A DNA stretch of 11,284 bases from UMGS1696 sp964623635 (GCA_964623635.1 CAZUUA010000052.1:1-11284), one strand, 5' to 3'; shown: positions 1 through 6,577, numbered from the stretch's first letter. Made by a program: numbers and translations. The notes: a model not told the origin generated them from the letters alone.

Positions 1-1367
1 GCATACTTGTTGCAGCAGGCCACTACGGAGCCGGACAGTGCGATCAGTGCCAAGGCGTTGGGGAGAACCATGAGCTGGTTCAGAGTATCCTGCAGGTCCC
101 ATACCAGATCGTTGTCCAGAATGGTGCCGGCGAACACGCAGATCACAGCCACTACGCCATAGACGATCTCGCCCTTTCTGCCGAACAGATAGGTCACGTT
201 GATCTTGCCGAACAGGTTCCAGCCAACGATGGTGGAGAAGGCGAAGAACAGCAGACAGACGGCTACGAAGATATTACCGATGTTGGAACCAAAGACAGAA
301 CCAAAGGCCAGCTGCGCCATGTTGGTCTTGTCCACACCGGCAGCAGGACCGGCAGCCAGCACGCCGTCACCGGTGTACAGGCAGGTGATGACCACCAGAG
401 CGGTTATGGTCAGTACAATGAAGGTGTCGATGAACACACCGATCATGGCAACTACGCCCTGTTCATGGGGATTCTTGACGTTGGCCTGTGCGTGTGCATG
501 GGGGGTAGAACCCATACCGGCTTCGTTGGAGAACAGACCTCTCTTAGCACCCTGAGAGATGGCCTTGGCAATGGTAGCACCGAAGGCACCACCGGCCAGT
601 GCCTGGGGAGCGAAGGCATACTTGAAGATCATGCCGAAAGCAGCGGGAATGCTGGTGATCCGGCAAACCAGTACGATCAGACCGCCCACGATGTACAGGC
701 AAGCCATAACGGGTACTAACTTTTCGGTAACAGAAGCGATACGCTGTACGCCACCCAGGAAAATGAAGGCAGACACAGCAGCCAGGATGATACCGATGAT
801 CCAGGTGGGAATGCCCAGTGCGGTGTGGAAGGTAGAACCGATGGAGTTGGACTGTACCATAGCACCCATGCAGCCCAGAGACAGGATGATGGCTACGGCG
901 AAGAATACAGCCAGGAAGGAGCCGAACTTGCCCTTGAATGCCTTCTTGATGTAGTACACGGGACCACCCTGTACATTGCCGTTGGCATCGATGATACGGG
1001 TCTCCTGCGCCAACACGGCCTCACCGTAGATGGTAGCCATGCCAAGGAAGGCGATGATCCACATCCAGAAGATAGCGCCGGGACCACCCACCAGAATGGC
1101 ACCGGATGCACCGACGATGTTACCGGTACCGACCTGTGCTGCGATAGCCGTGGCCAGTGCCTGGAAAGAAGACATACCGCTCTTGTGCTTGTTGCCCTTC
1201 ATAGAGAAGTTGCCGAATACCTTGCGCATACCTTCGCCGAAGCAGCGAACCTGTACGAACCCGGTACGAATGGAGAAGAGAAGGCCGGTACCGATCAGCA
1301 GGATGATGAGAACATAGTCGCCCATGTAGCTGTTGATGGCCTTCACGATGTTGTGAAACGCTTCCAT
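1..1367 (-). CDS. AGCS-family sodium:alanine/glycine symporter (3' end cut by window edge)
   Basis: This is a membrane carrier of the alanine/glycine:cation symporter family, which imports small neutral amino acids with sodium. The frame is open from the ATG at 1367 to the left edge, giving 455 residues; the family usually has about 440-490, so only the last residues are missing. Visible family features are the stretch ATAIAAQVGTGNIVG (about residues 72-86), GGPVYYIKKAF (134-144), and the GLFSNEAGMGSTPHAHA signature (277-293). About ten hydrophobic segments alternate with short polar loops, and there is no cleavable signal peptide. A GGAGG at 1372-1376 on the minus strand sets the start. A glycine riboswitch and terminator precede the gene, which points to glycine as a substrate or a co-regulated amino acid. 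Exact specificity (alanine, glycine, D-alanine) cannot be read from the sequence. Confidence 0.95.
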   Translation of the reverse strand, partial: MEAFHNIVKAINSYMGDYVLIILLIGTGLLFSIRTGFVQVRCFGEGMRKVFGNFSMKGNKHKSGMSSFQALATAIAAQVGTGNIVGASGAILVGGPGAIFWMWIIAFLGMATIYGEAVLAQETRIIDANGNVQGGPVYYIKKAFKGKFGSFLAVFFAVAIILSLGCMGAMVQSNSIGSTFHTALGIPTWIIGIILAAVSAFIFLGGVQRIASVTEKLVPVMACLYIVGGLIVLVCRITSIPAAFGMIFKYAFAPQALAGGAFGATIAKAISQGAKRGLFSNEAGMGSTPHAHAQANVKNPHEQGVVAMIGVFIDTFIVLTITALVVITCLYTGDGVLAAGPAAGVDKTNMAQLAFGSVFGSNIGNIFVAVCLLFFAFSTIVGWNLFGKINVTYLFGRKGEIVYGVVAVICVFAGTILDNDLVWDLQDTLNQLMVLPNALALIALSGSVVACCNKY

Positions 1368-1400
1368 AAAGCCTCCAAAGAAATGAATTGAAATAAATGA

Positions 1401-1446
1401 AAAACGAAAAACTGCCGATTATGTAACGATGCTACATATACGACAG
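1401..1446 (-). terminator. Intrinsic terminator in the expression platform of the glycine riboswitch
   Basis: On the minus strand CTGTCG (1446-1441) pairs with CGGCAG (1417-1412), and inside it TATGTA pairs with TACATA around a seven-base loop. The stem is followed at once by TTTTTCGTTTT (1411-1401). It lies between the aptamer and the symporter start, so it is the regulatory switch rather than a gene-end terminator. The arm CTGTCG makes one G-U pair, while a perfect alternative partner CTGCCG lies upstream at 1468-1463. Confidence 0.8.
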
Positions 1447-1457
1447 CTCTGAAGACC

Positions 1458-1616
1458 GGATACGGCAGGCGTGCGACTGACACGTTTATTCTGCTCTGTC
1501 CTTTTGCCTGAGAGATTCGGGGATGGACCCCTTGCACCTTCGGCACCCATCGACGCTTTAGACGTCCGTGGGATTCTCCAGAGACCCCTCACTTCTCAGT
1601 TTCCGATGCCGGATCC
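1458..1616 (-). promoter_or_regulatory. Glycine riboswitch (gcvT type, single aptamer)
   Basis: The minus-strand RNA carries the hallmark glycine aptamer segments: CTCTGGAGAATCCC (about 1583-1570), GGTGCCGAAGGTGCAAGG in the middle, and AATCTCTCAGGCAAAAGGAC ending near 1499, then CAGAG. The basal helix P1 is CTCTG (1583-1579) with CAGAG (1498-1494). Only one complete aptamer is present. After it comes a small hairpin CGTG-CAGT-type (1484-1470), and an outer stem pairs GGATCCGGCA (1616-1607) with TGCCGTATCC (1467-1458), nine of ten positions. This matches the known 'singleton plus ghost aptamer' layout. Glycine riboswitches upstream of AGCS symporters are established in Firmicutes. Whether this copy turns the gene off or on is inferred, not seen; off is likelier for an importer. 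Confidence 0.93.
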
Positions 1617-1649
1617 TAAAAAGCTCATAGGGGAGATGTGATGGTATTT

Positions 1650-1678
1650 ATTATACGCCCATCGATCCCGTTTGTCAA
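1650..1678 (-). promoter_or_regulatory. Sigma-A promoter of the riboswitch/symporter transcript
   Basis: On the minus strand there is a perfect TTGACA (1678-1673), a 17-base spacer and a perfect TATAAT (1655-1650). Transcription should start near 1643, about 25 bases before the outer stem of the riboswitch, giving a leader of about 275 bases. Confidence 0.9.
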
Positions 1679-1793
1679 TAGGGTATGGCGAAATTTTCAT
1701 CGAATTTTGGAAAAAAAGTGAAGAAGCTGTGAAGCTCGGGAAATGCAGTGCGAAACAATTCGAAAATAGAATATATACGCAACCACGCTTTGC
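1679..1793. other. AT-rich gap between divergent promoters, no gene seen
   Basis: The stretch separates the minus-strand symporter promoter from the plus-strand regulator promoter. It is rich in A and T and contains loosely related words (CGAATTTT near 1700, AATTCGAAAAT near 1758). It could hold UP elements or operators, but no clean inverted repeat is visible. Confidence 0.4.
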
Positions 1794-1822
1794 TTGCTTT
1801 TCGAGGTAAAATGATGTACAAT
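1794..1822 (+). promoter_or_regulatory. Likely promoter of the XRE regulator
   Basis: TTGCTT (1794-1799), a 17-base spacer and TACAAT (1817-1822) form a good sigma-A promoter. The expected start is near 1829, leaving a leader of about 86 bases before the ATG at 1915. The -10 box abuts a hairpin described separately. Confidence 0.65.
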
Positions 1823-1868
1823 GGAGTGAGAATACAGTGAAGCTGTATTTTATCATACTCCGTTTTTT
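1823..1868 (+). promoter_or_regulatory. Hairpin with T run in the leader of the XRE gene
   Basis: AATACAG (1831-1837) pairs with CTGTATT (1843-1849). An outer GGAGT (1823-1827) can pair with ACTCC (1857-1861), which is followed by G and six T. It has the form of an intrinsic terminator, but the predicted transcription start near 1829 falls inside the outer stem, so only the inner hairpin would be in the RNA. No plus-strand gene lies upstream to be terminated. Its role (attenuator, 5' stabiliser, or barrier to antisense transcription) is open. Confidence 0.4.
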
Positions 1869-1914
1869 GTAACCGTTACGTCATCTTTCTATCCCATATA
1901 ATAGGAGGCTACCT

Positions 1915-2607
1915 ATGTTCAGTACCCAAAAATTTGGCGGATACCTGTCCCGGCTCAGAAAAGAAAGGGATATGACCCAATCGGAGCTGGCCGAGATGCT
2001 CAGTCTTACCAGGCAGTCCATCTCCAAATACGAGACCGGCGACAGCTTTCCCGATGTGTCCATTCTGGTGAACATTGCCAATATCTTCCACGTGACGCTG
2101 GACGACCTGATCCGTGCCGGGGAACCCACCGTGGGAGAAGCGGCCATTTTGTCCACCGCAGCCCAGCACGAACCCACCGCCATTGCCCAGACCGTCGAGG
2201 ATATTCGGGACATCGCACCGCTGCTGAAGCCCAGCGTATTGGAAGCGGCATCGGCAGGACTGGCACGCCGGGGCATCGATGTGACCCATATCATCGAGCT
2301 GTCGGAATTTCTCAACGACCGCTCCATTATCGCCATGCTGGAAAACGCCACGAACGTGGAGGCCAGTGACGAGCTGGTGGGTCGGCTGATCCCCTTCATG
2401 GACGAAAAGGCAAGGTACAATGTGTTCGAGAAAATTTTAGCCGGAGAAATGGACTGGCACATGATCCGGATCTTAGTGCCCTATGCAGAATACCTGACCT
2501 CTCCCATCGAAGCCGCCGTGGTAGAAGGTGCGCTGCCGTGGGAAGCGTTGGAGATGCTTCGAGAAGGGTATGAAGAGATCCTACGCAAACGCCAAGCGGA
2601 TCTGTGA
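1915..2607 (+). CDS. XRE-family transcriptional regulator with helical-repeat C-terminal half
   Basis: The protein has 230 residues. An N-terminal helix-turn-helix of the Cro/CI-XRE type spans about residues 7-65; the core is MTQSELAEMLSLTRQSISKY (20-39) followed by ETG, which is textbook for the family and predicts sequence-specific DNA binding in the cytoplasm. Residues 66-100 look like a linker. Residues 100-218 look like four helical units of about 28-31 residues, each opening with a proline or leucine-rich turn (APLLK, EFLND, IPFMD, VPYAE) and continuing with an amphipathic helix pair. This could be a sensor or oligomerisation module; I do not recognise its ligand. An AGGAGG at 1903-1908, six bases before the ATG, fixes the start. 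A GTAAC-C-GTTAC palindrome at 1869-1879 in the leader could be an autoregulatory operator, but this is inference. Targets are unknown; the divergent symporter is a possible one. Confidence 0.92.
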   Translation: MFSTQKFGGYLSRLRKERDMTQSELAEMLSLTRQSISKYETGDSFPDVSILVNIANIFHVTLDDLIRAGEPTVGEAAILSTAAQHEPTAIAQTVEDIRDIAPLLKPSVLEAASAGLARRGIDVTHIIELSEFLNDRSIIAMLENATNVEASDELVGRLIPFMDEKARYNVFEKILAGEMDWHMIRILVPYAEYLTSPIEAAVVEGALPWEALEMLREGYEEILRKRQADL

Positions 2608-2649
2608 ACAAGTCTCTGCCTTCTGTCGCTGGTATTCTTTGACTGAAAT

Positions 2650-2667
2650 AGTTTAGAAAAACTTTTT
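2650..2667 (+). terminator. Weak candidate terminator after the XRE gene
   Basis: AGTTT (2650-2654) pairs with AAACT (2659-2663) around AGAA, followed by a T run. The stem is short and AT-only except for one G-C pair. The same AT-rich stretch, including the palindrome CTTTTGCAAAAG near 2675, may instead serve as an UP element for the tRNA promoter. Confidence 0.3.
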
Positions 2668-2688
2668 CAAAAACTTTTGCAAAAGCTA

Positions 2689-2717
2689 TTGACAAGTGTC
2701 GCCGGATGTGGTATAAT
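2689..2717 (+). promoter_or_regulatory. Promoter of tRNA-Cys
   Basis: A perfect TTGACA (2689-2694), 17-base spacer and perfect TATAAT (2712-2717). The -10 box is preceded by TGG, an extended -10 signal. An A/T-rich tract at about 2650-2688 upstream has UP-element character, as expected for a strong stable-RNA promoter. The start should fall about 20 bases before the mature tRNA. Confidence 0.92.
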
Positions 2718-2742
2718 ATCACCTGTAAGAAACACAGCTTAC

Positions 2743-2814
2743 GGCGCCATAGCCAAGCGGTAAGGCAGAAGTCTGCAAAACTTTTATTCCCCGGTCCGAT
2801 TCCGGGTGGCGCCT
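2743..2814 (+). tRNA. tRNA-Cys (anticodon GCA)
   Basis: The 72-base sequence folds as a cloverleaf. The acceptor stem is GGCGCCA with TGGCGCC, and the discriminator base is T as usual for cysteine tRNA. The D arm is AGCCAAGCGGTAAGGC. The anticodon arm has loop CTGCAAA with anticodon GCA, and the T arm is CCCGG-TCCGATT-CCGGG. CCA is not encoded and must be added by the CCA-adding enzyme. It stands alone with its own promoter and terminator. Confidence 0.96.
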
Positions 2815-2822
2815 TGATAACG

Positions 2823-2852
2823 ATACAGTCTCGCAGGAGGCTGTATTTTTTT
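2823..2852 (+). terminator. Intrinsic terminator of tRNA-Cys
   Basis: ATACAG (2823-2828) pairs with CTGTAT (2841-2846), extended inside by CTC/GAG around a short loop, and is followed by a run of T to 2852. It faces the rubrerythrin terminator on the other strand. Confidence 0.85.
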
Positions 2853-2887
2853 GTCTTCATGGGTGTCGTTTGTGAAATAATTCCAAT

Positions 2888-2921
2888 AAAAAAACACCGA
2901 CATCCCAAAAGGAGCGGTGTT
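2888..2921 (-). terminator. Intrinsic terminator of the rubrerythrin gene
   Basis: Read on the minus strand, AACACCG (2921-2915) pairs with CGGTGTT (2899-2893), with an inner TCC/GGGA pairing around TTTT. A run of T (2894-2888) follows. It begins six bases beyond the stop codon. Confidence 0.85.
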
Positions 2922-2927
2922 GGGAGT

Positions 2928-3557
2928 TTAGTGTGCAAAAGCCATGGTCGGTGCCACAAGCTCTGTACCTGTGTAGGCCGACATGGCAGCACGCAGGAAG
3001 TAGCCTTGCTTGTGCAGACATACCGGACACATTCCCGGTGCTTTTCGACCGGTGTGCAGGTGGCCACAGTTTTGGCACATCCAGACACAGGTGTCACTGG
3101 TGTCGGCAAATAAGGTGTCGCCGGCCAGCCACGTCTCAAACTGCCGGAACCGGGCGGCGTGGGCAGCTTCTACTTTAGCGATCATGCGGAAGGCGGCGGC
3201 AACCTTGGGAAGGCCATCCCGGTCTGCCTGGGCGGCAAAGGCGGGGTACACGTCCTCGGCCTCCTCCGTTTCGTTGTGTCCCGCCATTTGCAAAAGCTTT
3301 GTCAGCGTGGGGTCGATGTCCACCGGATAGCCGCCGTCGATGGCGATGGTCTGCCCGGCTGCGTCCTGTAGATAGTCGTAGAAGACCTTGGCGTGGGCAC
3401 GTTCTTGGTCGGCGGTGTAGTGAAAGACCTCTTCCAGCACGAATAGCTCTTTCTCCCGTGCTTTTTCGGCAGCAATGGTGTACCGGTTTCTGGCCTGGCT
3501 CTCTCCGGCAAAGGCACGCATCAGATTGACCTGGGTTTCGCTTGGTTGGAAAGGCAT
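2928..3557 (-). CDS. Rubrerythrin (diiron peroxidase with rubredoxin-like domain)
   Basis: This is a cytoplasmic non-haem diiron protein that reduces hydrogen peroxide in anaerobes, taking electrons through a rubredoxin-type iron centre. The 209-residue protein has a ferritin-like four-helix domain at about residues 1-145, with the iron ligands visible as E19 in AGESQARNRY, E52-x-x-H55 and E130-x-x-H133, plus acidic residues near 97-101. The rubredoxin-like domain follows, with C161-x-x-C164-G and C177-P-x-C180. The start at 3557 is preferred over an in-frame ATG 45 bases upstream because AGGAGG lies just before it and MPFQ fits the family. Typical rubrerythrins stop soon after the second CxxC; this one continues for about 22 residues after GYF (residues 185-187) with a low-complexity tail ending PTMAFAH. 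No convincing PerR site or promoter was found in the upstream gap. Confidence 0.95.
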   Translation of the reverse strand: MPFQPSETQVNLMRAFAGESQARNRYTIAAEKAREKELFVLEEVFHYTADQERAHAKVFYDYLQDAAGQTIAIDGGYPVDIDPTLTKLLQMAGHNETEEAEDVYPAFAAQADRDGLPKVAAAFRMIAKVEAAHAARFRQFETWLAGDTLFADTSDTCVWMCQNCGHLHTGRKAPGMCPVCLHKQGYFLRAAMSAYTGTELVAPTMAFAH

Positions 3558-3690
3558 ATTGTGTTCCTCCTGTGATATGGGGTTCAGACACAGTATGGAC
3601 AAAGACGCACGGGATTATGCAGAAAGCAAAAATATATGTGGGCATTTTCAACCGGTTTGGGATATTTCGAGCTTTTTCTTTTGCGGTACT

Positions 3691-3716
3691 GGAAGCACTG
3701 TATCAGTTCCTTTTTT
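3691..3716 (+). terminator. Orphan terminator-like hairpin in the gap before the acetyltransferase
   Basis: GGAA (3691-3694) and CTG (3698-3700) pair with CAG (3704-3706) and TTCC (3707-3710), leaving a GCA bulge and a TAT loop. Six T follow. No plus-strand gene precedes it between 3558 and 3691, and I found no convincing promoter for a small RNA there. The rest of this 292-base gap holds only the promoter at 3779. Confidence 0.35.
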
Positions 3717-3778
3717 GTTATAGCATAGCTGTGCCGGGTTGTCGAGCTCAAAACGATATTTCTTCTCCCCAAAAATCC

Positions 3779-3807
3779 TTGCATCTTCCCCCATTTTGTG
3801 GTATACT
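3779..3807 (+). promoter_or_regulatory. Promoter of the acetyltransferase/lyase operon
   Basis: TTGCAT (3779-3784), a 17-base spacer and TATACT (3802-3807), with TGG just before the -10 box giving an extended -10. The start is expected near 3814, leaving a leader of about 36 bases. Confidence 0.85.
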
Positions 3808-3849
3808 GAACATATCCAAAATCCATATCTAATATACGTGAGGTATCCT

Positions 3850-4425
3850 ATGTCTTACTATATCGATGACGAAAACTATCGTATGCTTACCGAATTCTGT
3901 AACCGCCGGGACAACGGTGAGGACGGTCTGCGGCGTGCGGCGGTGCTGGGGATCGGCAACGACTGCATGGTGGCGCCCGGTGCCATCATCCGCATTCCGC
4001 TGAACCAGATCGGTTCCAATGTGTTCTTCGGCCTGTACTGCTATGTCAACGGCAACGTGACCATCGGTGACAACGTGCTCATCGGACCCCACTGCTCCAT
4101 CGCCGCCGGGAACCACAAATTCGATCCGGCCACCGGCTGGTTCTCCGGCAGAACCGAACCGGATGGGGACGACTCCATCGTGATCGGCTACGGCTGCTGG
4201 CTGGCTTCCCATGTGATGATCTCGGCCGGGGTGAAATTAGGTCGTGCCAACCTGATCTGCGCCGGTGCCGTGGTGACCAAATCAACCCCCGACTACGCCA
4301 TTATGGCCGGTATCCCCGCCAAGCAGGTAGGCCGCATCGACCCTGTGACCGGGGAATACCATTGGTTTTCCCGTGAGGGAAATACTGAGTTTAGTCATGA
4401 GAAGCAAGAGACAACAGGAGTGTGA
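3850..4425 (+). CDS. Hexapeptide-repeat (left-handed beta-helix) O-acetyltransferase
   Basis: The 191-residue protein belongs to the LacA/Maa/NodL-like group, which moves an acetyl group from acetyl-CoA to a hydroxyl, usually on a sugar; members act in the cytoplasm as trimers. Repeated hexapeptide units are visible as IGSNVF, VTIGDNVLIG (70-79), SIVIGYG (109-115), VKLGRANLICAGAVVTKS (128-145), and the closing GIPAKQVGRI (154-163). H89 in AAGNHKF sits where the catalytic histidine is expected. The start at 3850 is chosen because GTGAGG lies six bases before it; an upstream in-frame ATG would overlap the promoter. The next gene follows after nine bases and its ribosome site overlaps this stop, so the two are translationally coupled. 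The acceptor is unknown; by context it may be a sugar handled by the downstream lyase homologue. Confidence 0.92.
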   Translation: MSYYIDDENYRMLTEFCNRRDNGEDGLRRAAVLGIGNDCMVAPGAIIRIPLNQIGSNVFFGLYCYVNGNVTIGDNVLIGPHCSIAAGNHKFDPATGWFSGRTEPDGDDSIVIGYGCWLASHVMISAGVKLGRANLICAGAVVTKSTPDYAIMAGIPAKQVGRIDPVTGEYHWFSREGNTEFSHEKQETTGV

Positions 4426-4428
4426 GGG
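4424..4428 (+). promoter_or_regulatory. Ribosome binding site overlapping the acetyltransferase stop codon
   Basis: GAGGG at 4424-4428 uses the last two bases of the TGA stop (4423-4425) and lies six bases before the ATG at 4435. The arrangement implies translational coupling of the two genes. Confidence 0.7.
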
Positions 4429-4434
4429 TGCCCT

Positions 4435-6522
4435 ATGTCTATCTTTCTGACAAAACAAAATCGGTCGGGACAGCTGTTTCCTGCGCCGGGACCGGGTGCC
4501 ATCGTACCGGAGAATCCACCGACGCTGTGCTGGCTCAGTGAAGGCAAACATACATATACCGTGACGATCTGGGATGAAAACGGTTCCGTGGCATGGCAGG
4601 GTATCACCGACAAAGCCGCCGTTGTGCCGGACACAGTACTTGCCCCCGGTACCTACAGTTGGGACGTGGTGGCAGGGGATGAGCATCGGGGTGCTTGGAG
4701 CTTTACCGTGCCGGCGGATGCGGTGGTGTTCGTGCGGCCTACCGCGGACGAGATCCTAGCTGGGATACCACAGGGTCACCCACGACACCTGTTCACCAAA
4801 GCGGAGATCCCCGCCATATTGGAAACCCATACAAAAGAGCTGCGGGTGCTTGCCCGGAACATCGAGCTTGCCTACCGGGATGGTCTGCCACAGCCGCCGA
4901 AGTATCACTGGGACGAAAATGCCGTGCCTTATCGGGAATATTTTGGCCGGTATCGGGATTATTGTGACCGGGATCTGGTGGCACTGGCTTTAGGCTACAG
5001 TTTGCTGGGGGACGAAAAAGCCGGAGACGCCGGACGGAAACTGCTTTTGACCATCTGCGACTGGAACCCGGAAGGACCCTGCAGTCTCTGTGGTCCCTTT
5101 AAGGGAGACGAGATCGGCCTGTCCAATGCCCGGTGCCTGCCTGCCGTGTACGATATGCTTTATCCGCTGCTGTCCGAGAAGGAGCGGCGATTCGTTGCCG
5201 GTGTGGTCATGGCCTATGGCTACCAGTGCGAACGACTGCTGACCCATCTGGACTACATCGCCAACCCCGGTTCTTCTCACGCCGGACGACAGCCTGCCTA
5301 TCTGGGAGAAGCGGCGCTGGTGCTGTACGACTCCGGTGTGCTGCCCAAAGAGGTATGCCGCCGGTGGCTGACCTATGCCACAGAGGTGTACGGCGGGATC
5401 TTCCCCTACTACGGTACAGCGGACGGTGGCTGGGCGGAGGGTGTGTTCTATGCATCCAGCTACACCAAATGGTATCTGCCCTTCTTCTCGGCGGTGGAAC
5501 GATATACCGGACGCAGCTACCTCTCTCGTCCCTTTTACCGAAATCTATCCAAGTTTTTTGTGCATTTTGCTGATCCATACCGGGAGAACCATCCGTTCTG
5601 CGACGGCTATTGGTGTCACCCCACCGATGCGGAGTGGCCGGGCTTCTTTGCACAGGATCCATTGGGGATCTATGCACGCCGGTTTGGTTCTGCGCTTGCC
5701 AAAAAACGACAGACCGAGACCCCTGAGCCGGAGGTGTTTCTCCTGCATTTGCTGGATCGATTTTTGCCGGTGAAAGAGGAGAGCGCACCCACCACACCGG
5801 AGCAAAACTTAGCTGTGTTCCCGGAAGCCGGATTTGCCGCCATGCACACGGAGCTGGCACAAAACGACCGGGACTTTGCCTGCCTGATCCATGCCACCAA
5901 ATTTGCGTCCGGCAGCCATCGCCATGCCGACCAGGGCAGCTTCGCACTGTTCTATGGCAAGACCGCACTGATCACCCCATCCGGTTACTTCGGCAGAGAA
6001 TACGGCACGGCACACCATATGCAGTGGACCAACGCCACCAAAGCCCACAACTGCGTCCTCATCGATGGCGTGGGGCAGGGTGTCCGAGACTATACGGCTG
6101 CCGGGCGTATCACAGGCTGGGGACAAAAAGAAAACATCCAATGGGTGGAGACCGACCTGACGGAAGCCTATCCCATGCTGCAAAAATACACACGCACCTT
6201 CCGGCTGTTCTCCCGGATGCTGCTCGTGGAAGACCGGATCGATGCGGATGAACCTGTGTCCGTAGACTATCTGCTGCATACCTTGTCTATGCCTACGACA
6301 GATGAGGTCACAGTTATGGTAGAGCGAGACAACATTCGTTTGCGGATCACGCCGCTTTTTGGGGGGCTGACCGGGTGTACGGTTGCCGATGAATACGATA
6401 CGCCGCTGAACGAAGGGGTACCGGAGGCTTATCAGGTGGAGATGCCGCCACAGTTCCATCTGCGCTGGCATACGGAAAAAAAGAAGCACCACTGCTTGGT
6501 GATGCGATACGATTTGCTATAA
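4435..6522 (+). CDS. Heparinase II/III-family protein with DUF4962-like N-terminus (likely polysaccharide or oligosaccharide lyase)
   Basis: The 695-residue protein has the order seen in heparinase II and exo-oligoalginate lyases. A beta-sandwich N-terminus (about 1-105, with NPPTLCW and the GTYSWDV motif) is followed by an alpha/alpha toroid (about 115-450) and a beta-sheet heparinase II/III domain (about 455-695). Likely catalytic or binding residues are N277 and H282 in ANPGSSHAG, Y339 and Y343 in GGWAEGVFYASSY, and the H495-x-H497-x-D499 segment followed by ITPSGYFGREYG. Such enzymes cleave uronic-acid-containing chains by beta-elimination. There is no signal peptide, so it should act in the cytoplasm on imported oligosaccharides, in contrast to the exported relatives. 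The substrate (alginate, glycosaminoglycan or another uronide) cannot be decided. It is the second gene of the acetyltransferase operon. Confidence 0.9.
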   Translation: MSIFLTKQNRSGQLFPAPGPGAIVPENPPTLCWLSEGKHTYTVTIWDENGSVAWQGITDKAAVVPDTVLAPGTYSWDVVAGDEHRGAWSFTVPADAVVFVRPTADEILAGIPQGHPRHLFTKAEIPAILETHTKELRVLARNIELAYRDGLPQPPKYHWDENAVPYREYFGRYRDYCDRDLVALALGYSLLGDEKAGDAGRKLLLTICDWNPEGPCSLCGPFKGDEIGLSNARCLPAVYDMLYPLLSEKERRFVAGVVMAYGYQCERLLTHLDYIANPGSSHAGRQPAYLGEAALVLYDSGVLPKEVCRRWLTYATEVYGGIFPYYGTADGGWAEGVFYASSYTKWYLPFFSAVERYTGRSYLSRPFYRNLSKFFVHFADPYRENHPFCDGYWCHPTDAEWPGFFAQDPLGIYARRFGSALAKKRQTETPEPEVFLLHLLDRFLPVKEESAPTTPEQNLAVFPEAGFAAMHTELAQNDRDFACLIHATKFASGSHRHADQGSFALFYGKTALITPSGYFGREYGTAHHMQWTNATKAHNCVLIDGVGQGVRDYTAAGRITGWGQKENIQWVETDLTEAYPMLQKYTRTFRLFSRMLLVEDRIDADEPVSVDYLLHTLSMPTTDEVTVMVERDNIRLRITPLFGGLTGCTVADEYDTPLNEGVPEAYQVEMPPQFHLRWHTEKKKHHCLVMRYDLL

Positions 6523-6526
6523 ATAT

Positions 6527-6577
6527 AAGCCACTGCACGTTCCCTGGGATACACCCGAAGGAAGCGTACAGTGGCTT
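6527..6577. terminator. Long hairpin between convergent genes, probable bidirectional terminator
   Basis: AAGCCACTG (6527-6535) pairs perfectly with CAGTGGCTT (6569-6577). Inside, ACGTTCC pairs with GGAAGCGT with one bulge, and GGG pairs with CCC around ATACA. Nearly all of the 51 bases are paired. The following T content is moderate on the plus strand (CTTTCCTGTTT) and on the minus strand (CTTATATTTAT). It lies between the lyase stop and the DUF3737 stop. Confidence 0.65.

Noticed and set aside
825..1391. Plus-strand open frame of 188 residues opposite the symporter
   Set aside because: It is antisense to a clear AGCS protein, has no ribosome site and a composition typical of a shadow frame. 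The same holds for the plus-strand frames starting at 199, 465, 559 and 1030.
1458..1616. Tandem (two-aptamer) glycine riboswitch
   Set aside because: Only one complete set of the conserved aptamer words is present; the remaining sequence offers just a small hairpin and an outer stem.
2396..3139. Minus-strand open frame of 247 residues
   Set aside because: It runs across the tRNA-Cys gene, two terminators, and parts of the rubrerythrin and XRE genes, so it cannot be a real gene.
5207..5968. Minus-strand open frame of 253 residues inside the lyase gene
   Set aside because: It is rich in Arg, Pro and Ser, as expected for an antisense shadow, and lies wholly within a well-supported coding region.
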